From Bdellovibrionales bacterium (GTDB lineage: Bacteria; Bdellovibrionota; Bdellovibrionia; Bdellovibrionales; UBA1609), in assembly GCA_019695175.1 (NCBI GenBank), contig JAIBAM010000013.1:1-64000 (forward strand): 64,000 bases of DNA. Reading direction: 5' to 3'. The notes beneath the pieces were generated by a model. That model saw nothing but the letters and a program-made list of their open reading frames with translations. It was not told the DNA's origin and made no database searches. Shown piece after piece: positions 20,647 through 28,166 of this stretch (its first letter is position 1; the number at the start of each line of letters is the position of its first letter). The translations under genes were made by a program, and so were the position numbers.

Positions 20647-21477
20647 GTGTCATTTCGAGTCAACTGTAATGTTATACCGACTCTCACTGCACAAAGGTTT
20701 TTAGCTAAAGCTCAAAGGGATACAGCCAAATCGCTAATTGCCCTATCCTCTGGATCACGGGTGACTCTGGCTGGGGATGATGCAGCTGGCTTTGCTATCT
20801 CTGAAAGTTTGCGGGGTCAATTAAGTGGTCTTAAACAGGCAAAATCAAATACAGGTAGTGCGATCTCCCTCATCCAAACTGCAGAGGGTGGTTTGAGCGA
20901 ACAAAATAATATTTTGGTGCGATTGCGGGAACTGGCGGTTTACGCTGCCAGCGATACGGTGGGAGAAGAAGAACGTGGTTTTTTAGATCATGAGTTTCAG
21001 CAGTTGGTAGCCGAATTCGATCGTATTGCCAAATCAACACGCTATGGGAATAAGTTTTTACTCACAGGGACTGGTGAAAAGTTTGAGTTTCAGGTGGGAC
21101 CTTATAAAGATTCAGAGAACCGCATTCATTTTAGTTTAGATGCGGATTCCACCTCTAGTGCTGTGGGAATTGATGGTCTGGCTGTGGACGATAAGGGAAA
21201 TGCCTTGGATGCACTTGAGTCTTTAGATGAGGCTTTAACCAAAGTGGCGGGAAATCGAACTGCTTTTGGTGCGATGCAATCTCGACTACAGTTTACTGCA
21301 GATACTTTGGGGGTTCAGGCAGAAAATATAGAAGCTGCAAGATCACAGATTGCAGATACGGATGTGGCGGAAGCTGTCAGTATTTTGGCAAAAAACCAAA
21401 TTCAGCAGGAAGCTGCTGTTTCTGTGCTAGCTCAGGCAAATAACGACCATCAACGTTTGTTACGTTTGATTGGATAA
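20647..21477 (+). CDS. fliC: Flagellin 1 (short, two-domain type)
   Basis: Filament subunit of 276 residues. The conserved N-terminal helices (SLIALSSGSRVTLAGDDAAG, AISESLRGQLSGL, TAEGGLSEQNNILVRLRELA) and the C-terminal helices (GAMQSRLQFTADTL, AARSQIADTDVAEAV) are present. The central part is short, so surface domains D2/D3 are almost absent, as in Bdellovibrio flagellins with sheathed filaments. It is the most divergent of the four: it starts with GTG, reads MSFRVNCNVIP instead of MGLRINTNV, and so has a Cys at position 7, rare in flagellins. The gene is single, with a sigma28 promoter before it and a hairpin after it. Confidence 0.95.
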   Translation: MSFRVNCNVIPTLTAQRFLAKAQRDTAKSLIALSSGSRVTLAGDDAAGFAISESLRGQLSGLKQAKSNTGSAISLIQTAEGGLSEQNNILVRLRELAVYAASDTVGEEERGFLDHEFQQLVAEFDRIAKSTRYGNKFLLTGTGEKFEFQVGPYKDSENRIHFSLDADSTSSAVGIDGLAVDDKGNALDALESLDEALTKVAGNRTAFGAMQSRLQFTADTLGVQAENIEAARSQIADTDVAEAVSILAKNQIQQEAAVSVLAQANNDHQRLLRLIG

Positions 21478-21497
21478 GGGGCATTTTAGGGCGGGCT

Positions 21498-21562
21498 GGG
21501 AGTGATCATCTTTGACGCGATTGGCTGAAGGGCTATGTGCGCAGGGAGTCACTCCCTTTTTC
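21498..21562 (+). terminator. Candidate terminator after flagellin 1
   Basis: GGGAGTGA (21498-21505) pairs perfectly with TCACTCCC (21549-21556), which runs into TTTTT. The loop is long, about 43 bases, so the fold is less certain. Confidence 0.45.
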
Positions 21563-21652
21563 TTTCATTAAAAAATTTTTTCAAAAAAATTTATCTTCAA
21601 AAACTCTCTTAAAATCCAATACAAGACGCAATTGGTTAGAAACTCGACTGGA

Positions 21653-21687
21653 CTTTGGTCTCAAGCTTCCTAGACCAAAGCCGAGAA
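21653..21687 (+). promoter_or_regulatory. Sigma28-type promoter of flagellin gene 2 overlapped by a dyad
   Basis: TCAAGCTT (21661-21668), an 11-base spacer and GCCGAGAA (21680-21687) form a good sigma28 promoter 204 bases before the ATG of flagellin 2. A perfect 9-bp inverted repeat, CTTTGGTCT (21653-21661) and AGACCAAAG (21672-21680), brackets the -35 element and touches the first base of the -10. That position suits an operator for a repressor, or an RNA hairpin. The rest of 21563-21891 is a long untranslated leader with no other feature I can name. Confidence 0.55.
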
Positions 21688-21891
21688 GTGTTTTGAACAC
21701 GTTGGAGTCAACTTCAGTTAAACCCGTTTCAGCAGTCACTGGATACGGAATTTTTCTGATGGAGGTGAAAAAGGTTCAGGGTCAGTCACCCCTGTTTTTT
21801 TCACCTTCGGGGTCTTAAATGATGAAGTGTTTTCATCAAAGTCCTTAACCTCCAGCATAAATAAATAACGTTTATAACGTTGGAGGGTTCT

Positions 21892-22719
21892 ATGGGCTTA
21901 AGAATCAATACTAACGTTGCCTCAATTGGAGCGCAGCGGGTTTTATCAAAACAGCAACAAAGAATGGAGCATGCGCAAATGGCGCTCGCTTCAGGAACTA
22001 AAATAGTCAAAGCTGCAGACGATGCTGCGGGGCTGGCGATTTCGGAAAATATTCGAGGACAATTAGTGGGTATTAAAATGGCCCGTAATAACTCTTATAA
22101 TGCCCAATCCCTTGTTCAAGTAAGTGAGGGTGGACTCAACGAAATCAATAATATTTTAATTCGATTAAGAGAACTGGGAGTACAAGGTGCCAGTGATACC
22201 GTCAGTGATGTGGAACGGGAATTTTTGGATCAAGAGGCACAACAACTTCGAGAGGAAGCCGATCGTATTGCTAAATCCACTCGATTTGGAAATAAAGCTT
22301 TGTTGGATGGTTCCGGAGAAGAATTAGAATACCACGTGGGTCCATTTGCCGATGAAAGTGAAAACGTGATTAGCTATAAGGTGTCAGCTGATGCGACCAC
22401 CGGAACTCTTGGAATTGATAGTGTCTCTGTTGCAGACAAAGGCTCCGCGCGGGATACTCTGGCCGCAGTGGATGACGCTATCGTTAAAATCAGTAAAATG
22501 AGAGCCGATTTTGGTGCGGTACAAAGTCGATTGCAAATGACGACTAGCAATTTGGACATTCAATATGAAAATTTATCTGCGGCACGTTCCCGTATCTCCG
22601 ATGCAGACGTAGCCTACGAGTCTTCTGAGATGACTTCTGCTCAGATCTTGCAGCAAGCTTCCGTAGCTGTACTGGCAAATGCCAACCAGAACGGTGGCTT
22701 TGCTTTGAAGTTGATATAA
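21892..22719 (+). CDS. fliC: Flagellin 2 (short, two-domain type)
   Basis: Filament subunit of 275 residues starting MGLRINTNVASIGAQR at ATG 21892, after GGAGGG. It carries the usual N-terminal core (DDAAGLAISENIRGQL, VSEGGLNEINNILIRLREL) and C-terminal core (FGAVQSRLQMTTSNLD, SAARSRISDADVAYE), with a very short middle. It is closer to flagellins 3 and 4 than flagellin 1 is, but is clearly a separate paralogue. It is monocistronic, with its own sigma28 promoter, long leader and strong terminator. Confidence 0.97.
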   Translation: MGLRINTNVASIGAQRVLSKQQQRMEHAQMALASGTKIVKAADDAAGLAISENIRGQLVGIKMARNNSYNAQSLVQVSEGGLNEINNILIRLRELGVQGASDTVSDVEREFLDQEAQQLREEADRIAKSTRFGNKALLDGSGEELEYHVGPFADESENVISYKVSADATTGTLGIDSVSVADKGSARDTLAAVDDAIVKISKMRADFGAVQSRLQMTTSNLDIQYENLSAARSRISDADVAYESSEMTSAQILQQASVAVLANANQNGGFALKLI

Positions 22720-22790
22720 ATATATTTAATTTGTTTTAGATTAGGGTCAGAGTTTTTGCCCACATAAAAAGTCTCTGATCCTTAAGCCCG

Positions 22791-22837
22791 CCCTGGGGGA
22801 AAACTGTCGCCCCACGACATCCCTCAGGGTTTTTTTG
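22791..22837 (+). terminator. Rho-independent terminator after flagellin 2
   Basis: CCCTG pairs with CAGGG, with an inner GGGG/CCCC stem, and is followed directly by seven or more T residues. Confidence 0.7.
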
Positions 22838-22854
22838 TTGAAGGGGAGCTATTC

Positions 22855-23388
22855 CTATTCAGGCAGAATAACTTGAATTTTATCAAGACCTTGTCTTACT
22901 AAGTAATAGCTTATGGTTGAGCCATTAGGGGTTGCTACCAAAACACCTATGAGACCGTCCTCTAGAGTTCTTACAATAGCAATAATTCTTGCTTCAGGAG
23001 GGAATTCGCCAAAATTCCACTCCTCTATTTTTTTAGGAAATCCAAATCCCATGATCGCCAATAATTCTGCATTATCTGAAGAACCTTGTTCTTTTGATGA
23101 TGGACGAAGAAGAGATACAGGGTATGTTCTCATACTTAAAAAGGTTAATATTAAGTTTTTACCCTGAAACATTTCTGCTAACACAGCAGTGAAATGGTCC
23201 TGATCTGCTACGGTAAGTTGATTTGCAGAGGTGACTAACGAACCACAATCAATCGCATAAGAATCATTACCCATACAAAGGAATAGACTTAGGGTTAAAA
23301 TAACAACTGGATAAATTTTCAATCGACTAAACAAAGTGAGTTCTCCATTATTTGTTTTTGTCATCTCATCTTGATGGGTTTGATCCAA
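22855..23388 (-). CDS. Secreted protein of unknown function
   Basis: I do not recognise this 177-residue protein. After about 25 residues it has a clear signal peptide (YPVVILTLSLFLCMGNDSYA), then a mature domain of about 130 residues containing AVLAEMFQGKNLILTFLSMR and ending in TISYYLVRQGLDKIQVILPE. The start is TTG 23388 after GAGG, or an ATG eight codons further in. It lies between the two flagellin pairs on the opposite strand, which is position only and not proof of a motility role. Confidence 0.6.
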   Translation of the reverse strand: MDQTHQDEMTKTNNGELTLFSRLKIYPVVILTLSLFLCMGNDSYAIDCGSLVTSANQLTVADQDHFTAVLAEMFQGKNLILTFLSMRTYPVSLLRPSSKEQGSSDNAELLAIMGFGFPKKIEEWNFGEFPPEARIIAIVRTLEDGLIGVLVATPNGSTISYYLVRQGLDKIQVILPE

Positions 23389-23711
23389 AATAAACCTCTA
23401 ACATTAGATAGAGAGGTTCAAAATTTTGAGGTTTTTAGAGTGACAATGTTTAAACTTAATTTATTTGATTTAACTTAATAATTAAAGCGTTCGTGTTTGT
23501 TATTAAATGAGGCTTGACTCTATTGCAATCGAATTTAGATGACCCAATAAAGTTTCTAAGATTGGTGCTATATTGGAACCAAGCACTGCATATAAATTTT
23601 TATTTACTAGTTTTTTGCCAATTCATTCCTTCTAAGAATCCGTAAGGGGGATACTGCATCTAAGCAATAGATGCAGTTGTGGTGCGGGATTTCTTGAACA
23701 AGATTCTAAAC
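23389..23711. other. Intergenic stretch without recognisable features
   Basis: AT-rich gap between two minus-strand genes. I see no protein-like frame, RNA gene or strong hairpin. It should hold the promoter for the upstream-facing secreted protein gene. Confidence 0.4.
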
Positions 23712-24407
23712 CTATTTTTTTAAAAGATGACCTTTCCAGACTCGATCCATTCTGCAGCCCAGTTCTGATTTTTTGAGGCGAGGAACTTTTATAAGTCCAA
23801 GGTGAAGGGGTTCTTCTTTGATAACCCTTATTTTTTCTGGACCAAGAAGTATTTTAAATCCGGGATCTACTTGACTGGGCAGCAGACGGAGGGGAACTAA
23901 ACTGTCGTCTTCAAGTACAATACTATTGCCTTCAGAATTTAGAGCCACATGGAGCACTGCGGTCGTGGTTGCAGAAGCACTTGGCAATATTTTGATTCCT
24001 TCTTTAACTAGGCTCTGTAGGCTCACAACTCCGCTGCTATTGTCGGGTAGTTTTACTGTAATGACTTTGTCACGATGGTCTCTACATTCTTCACTGATTC
24101 TTTCAAAACTCACAGATTTTATATTTAGAAGGACGTCTTTAGCATTTTCATAGCAATTTTGATTTGAGGGATCGCTGTCCTCTTTAGAAACATCAACCTC
24201 TTCTGATTCTGGTGGCGCGGACTCACTGGGATCAGGAACTGTGACAGGATCAGGTGAAGGGGTGATCGGATCGTCTAATTTTGTAACTAGCTGGGACTCC
24301 TCGGACCCATTAAAACCAATGGGTTGAGAGCAATTTTGCCAGAGCCCTAAAGTGAGCGCTGTTGTTAAAACGGTAAATATATACTGATTCTTTTTAAAAT
24401 TTTTCAC
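23712..24407 (-). CDS. Predicted lipoprotein, unknown function
   Basis: A 231-residue protein starting at GTG 24407 behind GAGGGGGAA. The N-terminus is basic then hydrophobic (FTVLTTALTLGLWQNC), with a likely lipidated Cys26 followed by SQPIGFNG. This non-standard lipobox is of a kind often seen in Bdellovibrio. Next comes an acidic, Pro-rich spacer (about residues 45-80) and a compact C-terminal region (VITVKLPDNSSGVVSLQSLV, IVLEDDSLVPLRLLPSQVD). It is probably tethered to a membrane with the C-terminal part in the periplasm or at the surface. No family is recognised. Confidence 0.6.
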   Translation of the reverse strand: MKNFKKNQYIFTVLTTALTLGLWQNCSQPIGFNGSEESQLVTKLDDPITPSPDPVTVPDPSESAPPESEEVDVSKEDSDPSNQNCYENAKDVLLNIKSVSFERISEECRDHRDKVITVKLPDNSSGVVSLQSLVKEGIKILPSASATTTAVLHVALNSEGNSIVLEDDSLVPLRLLPSQVDPGFKILLGPEKIRVIKEEPLHLGLIKVPRLKKSELGCRMDRVWKGHLLKK

Positions 24408-24744
24408 TGAAATTCCCCCTCATATCAAATCCCTTTAGAAATTATATACAATATCTATTGAGAGCAAGTTCAATGCCATTTTATAGGAGCTGGGGTTTCA
24501 TTTATTTTTATTTCACTTCTTTAAGTGTTTGAGTTTTAAATGTCGAAAAAAACATTTACGTCCTATTTTGAGAAACAAATTACTTTCCAAAATGTTAAAT
24601 TTAAAAATTTGAGACCACATTAAAATCCAAGCAAATAATACACTTAAAAGGTCTAATGATCCTTGGTGACACCTACCATAGGAGTCCTGGTGATCCTTCG
24701 CCAAGGGCTACACTTATAGTATTTGTAAACTAAAAAATTCAAAC
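24408..24744. other. Intergenic stretch before the flagellin 3 control region
   Basis: No convincing gene. The minus-strand open frame at 24513-24704 has a composition unlike neighbouring genes and no ribosome binding site. The informative DNA starts at 24745. Confidence 0.4.
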
Positions 24745-24832
24745 CAAAGTCCAGATATTTCCGGGTCAAAGTCCTTAAGTGGTCATACTAAAGTCTAGAA
24801 ATCATATTACCAAAGTCCAGATTCACTCGACC
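24745..24832 (+). promoter_or_regulatory. Array of four motifs phased at 22 bp upstream of flagellin 3
   Basis: [CT]AAAGTC starts at 24745, 24767, 24789 and 24811, exactly 22 bp apart. The fuller motif AGTC[CT]AGA[AT] is clear at 24748, 24792 and 24814 and degenerate at 24770. A reversed copy (GACTTTAG, 24834-24841) continues into the -35 element. Two helical turns per step would put bound proteins on one face of the DNA, so I read this as an activator or repressor array for the flagellin promoter. Confidence 0.6.
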
Positions 24833-24836
24833 CGAC

Positions 24837-24863
24837 TTTAGTTCAACTCGACCTGGCCGAATG
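24837..24863 (+). promoter_or_regulatory. Sigma28-type promoter of flagellin gene 3
   Basis: TTTAGTTC, an 11-base spacer and GCCGAATG, 230 bases before the ATG of flagellin 3. The -35 is weaker than consensus, which would suit dependence on the activator-like array just upstream. Confidence 0.55.
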
Positions 24864-25093
24864 AATAGTCACAACGATTGAGTTGTTTAGATTCTGAAAG
24901 CAATCGGGCTGAGAATTTTATGATCGTGTGACTGCGACATAAAATTTGTTTGAGGTTCGCTGCGAATAAAGTTTCCAAATAACTCCAACGTGTTCAACCA
25001 AACTTTGTGCAAGGTTGCATCCTTCAACAAGGGACTCTGAGGTCGAGACCCTTGTTGAAGAAGGAAGGATTCTTAAACAAAAAGGAGTGTACC

Positions 25094-25927
25094 ATGGGAT
25101 TAAGAGTTACCACCAATTTGGCTTCTATTAGTGCGCAACGGACAATGGCCGGTAGTCAAAGGGAGATACAAAAGAGTTTCGCTCAGTTGTCTTCTGGAAG
25201 TCGGATCACCAAAGCAGCTGATGATGCTGCTGGATTATCGATTAGTGAAACCTTAAGATCGACCATTCGCGGGTACACTCAGGCCCAAAGAAATGCGAAT
25301 GACGGAATTTCCATGGTTCAAGTTTCAGAGGGGGGACTGGGTGAGATTTCCAACATATTAACCCGAATGCGAGAACTGGGTGTTCAGGCAGCCTCTGATA
25401 CAGTGGGGGAAGTGGAACGGGGATTTATTGATAAGGAAGTTCAACAACTAAAAAATGAAATGGAACGAATCGCAAAGACCACTCGTTGGGGAACACAAAA
25501 TCTTTTGGATGGAAGTGGTCAAGAGTACGCTTTTCAAGTGGACATTAATAATGATGATTTTAATGATCGGATCAGCTTTGATGCCGGACAACAGGATGCA
25601 ACCATCGACACCCTGGGCGTTTCCGGTTTTGATTTTTCTAGTAAAGAAGGTGCCAGGGAAGCTCTGGAAAACTTGGAGACAGCACAACGAACCGTTAACG
25701 GCTATCGTGCCAACCTGGGAGCGATTCAAAACCGGCTGATTTCTACAGGAGAAAATCTAGGTGTAGCCATTGAGAATTTTTCTGCAGCCAACTCGCGAGT
25801 GCGAGACACAGATATTGCCCAGTCGTCTGCAGAATTGGCACGTAACAATATTTTACTCAATGCTTCTGTAGGTGTCTTGGCACAAGCCAATGCCCAACCA
25901 GCTGCGGCCTTACGATTGATTCAGTAA
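25094..25927 (+). CDS. fliC: Flagellin 3 (short, two-domain type)
   Basis: Filament subunit of 277 residues, starting MGLRVTTNLASISAQRTMAG at ATG 25094 after AAGGAG. An upstream frame extension to 25007 lies in the leader and is rejected. The core helices are nearly identical to flagellin 4 (SFAQLSSGSRITKAADDAAG, TIRGYTQAQRNANDGIS, ENFSAANSRVRDTD). They differ mainly in the short central part, which has an acidic DINNDDFNDRI segment in this gene. The pair looks like a recent tandem duplication that kept separate promoters. Confidence 0.97.
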   Translation: MGLRVTTNLASISAQRTMAGSQREIQKSFAQLSSGSRITKAADDAAGLSISETLRSTIRGYTQAQRNANDGISMVQVSEGGLGEISNILTRMRELGVQAASDTVGEVERGFIDKEVQQLKNEMERIAKTTRWGTQNLLDGSGQEYAFQVDINNDDFNDRISFDAGQQDATIDTLGVSGFDFSSKEGAREALENLETAQRTVNGYRANLGAIQNRLISTGENLGVAIENFSAANSRVRDTDIAQSSAELARNNILLNASVGVLAQANAQPAAALRLIQ

Positions 25928-25973
25928 TAAATAAATTAAATAGATAACTATTTTTAATTAAAAAATCAGTTTT

Positions 25974-26045
25974 CACTGAAAGATTTAAACTCCTTATCTT
26001 TCAGTGCGACCTACCCAGGGGGGAAACCCCTTGGGTTCCTTTTTT
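25974..26045 (+). terminator. Double hairpin terminator after flagellin 3
   Basis: The first stem is perfect over 11 bp (CACTGAAAGAT 25974-25984 with ATCTTTCAGTG 25996-26006). The second, CCCAGGGG/CCCCTTGGG with a short loop from 26014, runs into TTCCTTTTTT. The second is a typical rho-independent terminator; the first may stabilise the transcript end. Confidence 0.7.
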
Positions 26046-26116
26046 GATCTGTTGAATTTAAGTTCAGACTCGGACTCGACTCGATTTGGGTAAGATCGAC
26101 TGAGGTGGGGTGCAGG

Positions 26117-26204
26117 ACTTGAGCCTAAAAATGATACGCCTTAGATCTTGAAAATACAGCCAAGAGTCTAGAAATGTAACGACTTCAGTCTAGAACTGCT
26201 CGAC
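26117..26204 (+). promoter_or_regulatory. 22-bp phased motifs upstream of flagellin 4
   Basis: AGTCTAGAA occurs at 26165 and again at 26187, exactly 22 bp apart, with weaker forms about 22 and 44 bp further upstream (AGATCTTGAA near 26143, AGCCTAAAA near 26122). The last motif starts 42 bp before the -10 element, the same distance as at flagellin 3. Shared motif, period and register point to one regulator acting on both genes. Confidence 0.5.
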
Positions 26205-26209
26205 GAGAC

Positions 26210-26236
26210 TTCAGTGTGTGCTGGCCTCGCCGAATG
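26210..26236 (+). promoter_or_regulatory. Sigma28-type promoter of flagellin gene 4
   Basis: TTCAGTGT, an 11-base spacer and GCCGAATG. The -10 is identical to that of flagellin 3, and the leader is short (56 bases). Confidence 0.55.
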
Positions 26237-26292
26237 AAGAGTTGTCAGAAATAAAAAACAACCAAAGATGACAACATAAAAGGAGTTTCTTC

Positions 26293-27126
26293 ATGGGATT
26301 ACGAGTCGCTACCAACGTTGCTGCTATCAGTGCACAAAAAACAATGGCTTCCAGTCAAAGAGAAATACAAAAAAGTTTTGCACAACTTTCCTCTGGCAGT
26401 CGTATTACTAAAGCGGCTGACGATGCGGCCGGCCTATCGATCAGTGAAACTTTAAGATCAACGATTCGTGGTTACACTCAAGCCCAAAGAAATGCCAATG
26501 ATGGAATCTCCATGGCCCAGGTGGCAGAGGGAGGGTTGGGTGAAATTAGTAATATCCTGACTCGATTAAGAGAGTTGGGTGTTCAAGCTTCATCCGATAC
26601 CGTGGGAGCCACTGAAAGAACGTTTATTGATAAAGAGGTGCAACAATTAAAAAGTGAGGCTGAGCGTATTGCCCAATCCACTCGCTTTGGAAAATCCAAA
26701 TTATTAAATGGCGAAGGTGAAAATTTTTCATTTCAGATTGATATTAACAATGATGATTTTGAAGATCGAATTGCATTTGATGCCAGTCAATTGCAGGCCA
26801 CCAATTCGGCTTTGGGGATAGATGGTTTTGATTTTTCCGAGAAAGAAGGAGCTCAAGCTTCATTGGAAGTGCTGGAGGATGCTCAGCGCAGTGTCAATGG
26901 AATGAGGGCTACATTGGGAGCGATTCAAAACCGCTTGGTTTCCACTACTGAAAATTTAGGTGTTGCCATTGAAAATTTCTCTGCTGCGAATTCTCGTGTG
27001 CGCGATACAGATTTGGCCCAGTCTTCTGCAGAGTTAGCTCGAAACAACATACTTTTGAATGCTTCCGTGGGAGTTCTGGCCCAAGCCAATGCTCAACCAA
27101 ATATGGCTTTGCGCTTGTTACAATAA
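26293..27126 (+). CDS. fliC: Flagellin 4 (short, two-domain type)
   Basis: Filament subunit of 277 residues starting MGLRVATNVAAISAQKTMAS, preceded by AAAAGGAG. Most of the N-terminal 100 and C-terminal 50 residues match flagellin 3. The middle differs (GEGENFSFQIDINNDDFEDR; SALGIDGFDFSEKEGAQ). The gene is monocistronic. No strong terminator hairpin is visible in the 150 bases after it, so some transcription may continue into the CFI-box gene. Confidence 0.97.
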   Translation: MGLRVATNVAAISAQKTMASSQREIQKSFAQLSSGSRITKAADDAAGLSISETLRSTIRGYTQAQRNANDGISMAQVAEGGLGEISNILTRLRELGVQASSDTVGATERTFIDKEVQQLKSEAERIAQSTRFGKSKLLNGEGENFSFQIDINNDDFEDRIAFDASQLQATNSALGIDGFDFSEKEGAQASLEVLEDAQRSVNGMRATLGAIQNRLVSTTENLGVAIENFSAANSRVRDTDLAQSSAELARNNILLNASVGVLAQANAQPNMALRLLQ

Positions 27127-27278
27127 AGTTTGGTTTGATGTTTGATTTTTGGACCCATTAGCTGAACTGACTTTTTCATATCCTTCAAGGCAAAGTTGGG
27201 ACAAAATGAGATGGGTGGAGGGTTGTTCAAGGTGGAATAGCCCTCTCTGTGTAGTTTTAAAACTGGACGAAAGGGCGT

Positions 27279-28163
27279 ATGGAAAAAATGGCAGAAGGAC
27301 AAGGATGTCCCCGTTGTGGTGTGACCAATGTGAAAATGACCTCTGTAACTGTGGGGTTAAAGTTAGCGTTGGAGGGTACAGGACAACAGCATCAGTTGCC
27401 AAACCTTGTGTGCACCAATTGTTACAATGAACTTACGAGCTATGTTTCCCAAGGAATGAAGTTGAAATTGGAGCAAGAGGCTCGTGATAAAAACAAACTT
27501 ATTTTATGGAAATCTCGGACTCATCTTATCAAACAAGCTCGGGTTTTAATGTCCCATAGAGCTTATGCCGAAGCGGCTATCTTCTATGAAAAGTATTTGC
27601 GTGTGCTCGAAATCGTACATAATTTGGAAAAAGGGGAGTTATCCCCTCAAGTTTTTAATAACTCTAATCGGTCTAAAGAGTTAACCATAGTCGCTTCGAC
27701 TTATTGGGACCTGATGAGGATTTACGACACTTCTCCCCGTTTTTTAGATCGGATGGTTTTGGCTGCAAAAAAATTGTCCCAATTTCTTCCTCTGAGTCCT
27801 ATTTACTCAGACGTAATCAAAAGGGCAGATATTTTTGTGAAAACGGCCCACAACCCTCAGGTGGTCCACGAATTTTTAAAATCCAGTAAGATTTCACGTA
27901 TGGGTTGTTTTATTGCAACGGAAGTGTTTGAAAATAAAGATCATCCGACTGTGGAAATATTACGTCAGTTTAGGGATCAAATAATAATTCTCTCAGCACC
28001 AGGGCGACATTTTGTTTTATGGTACTACCAGTGGGGGCCCTACATTGCAGAACGACTTAAATCCAGAAATTGGACTAAAGTAGTGTTACGGTTGGGCTTT
28101 CGCCTCATTGCGGTGGTGATCAAGAAGAGCTTGAAAAGCAAGCCCGTCTCGGTCAAATCTTAA
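27279..28163 (+). CDS. Zinc-ribbon and CFI-box protein of unknown function
   Basis: This 294-residue protein has two recognisable parts. The N-terminus is a putative zinc ribbon (GCPRCG near residue 9 and VCTNCY near 44). The C-terminus is a CFI-box domain (GCFIATEVFENKDHPTVEIL, RQFRDQ, then a GRHFVLWYYQWGPYIAERL stretch), a module found at the ends of many otherwise unrelated bacterial proteins. The helical middle (about 70-200), with AYAEAAIFYEKYLRVLEI, looks like a TPR-type fold. No biochemical role is known to me. The next gene starts three bases after its stop, so they form an operon. Confidence 0.7.
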   Translation: MEKMAEGQGCPRCGVTNVKMTSVTVGLKLALEGTGQQHQLPNLVCTNCYNELTSYVSQGMKLKLEQEARDKNKLILWKSRTHLIKQARVLMSHRAYAEAAIFYEKYLRVLEIVHNLEKGELSPQVFNNSNRSKELTIVASTYWDLMRIYDTSPRFLDRMVLAAKKLSQFLPLSPIYSDVIKRADIFVKTAHNPQVVHEFLKSSKISRMGCFIATEVFENKDHPTVEILRQFRDQIIILSAPGRHFVLWYYQWGPYIAERLKSRNWTKVVLRLGFRLIAVVIKKSLKSKPVSVKS

Positions 28164-28166
28164 GCT

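Noticed and set aside
24513-24704. 63-residue minus-strand frame
   Set aside because: No ribosome binding site, unlike its neighbours in composition, and next to flagellin control DNA.
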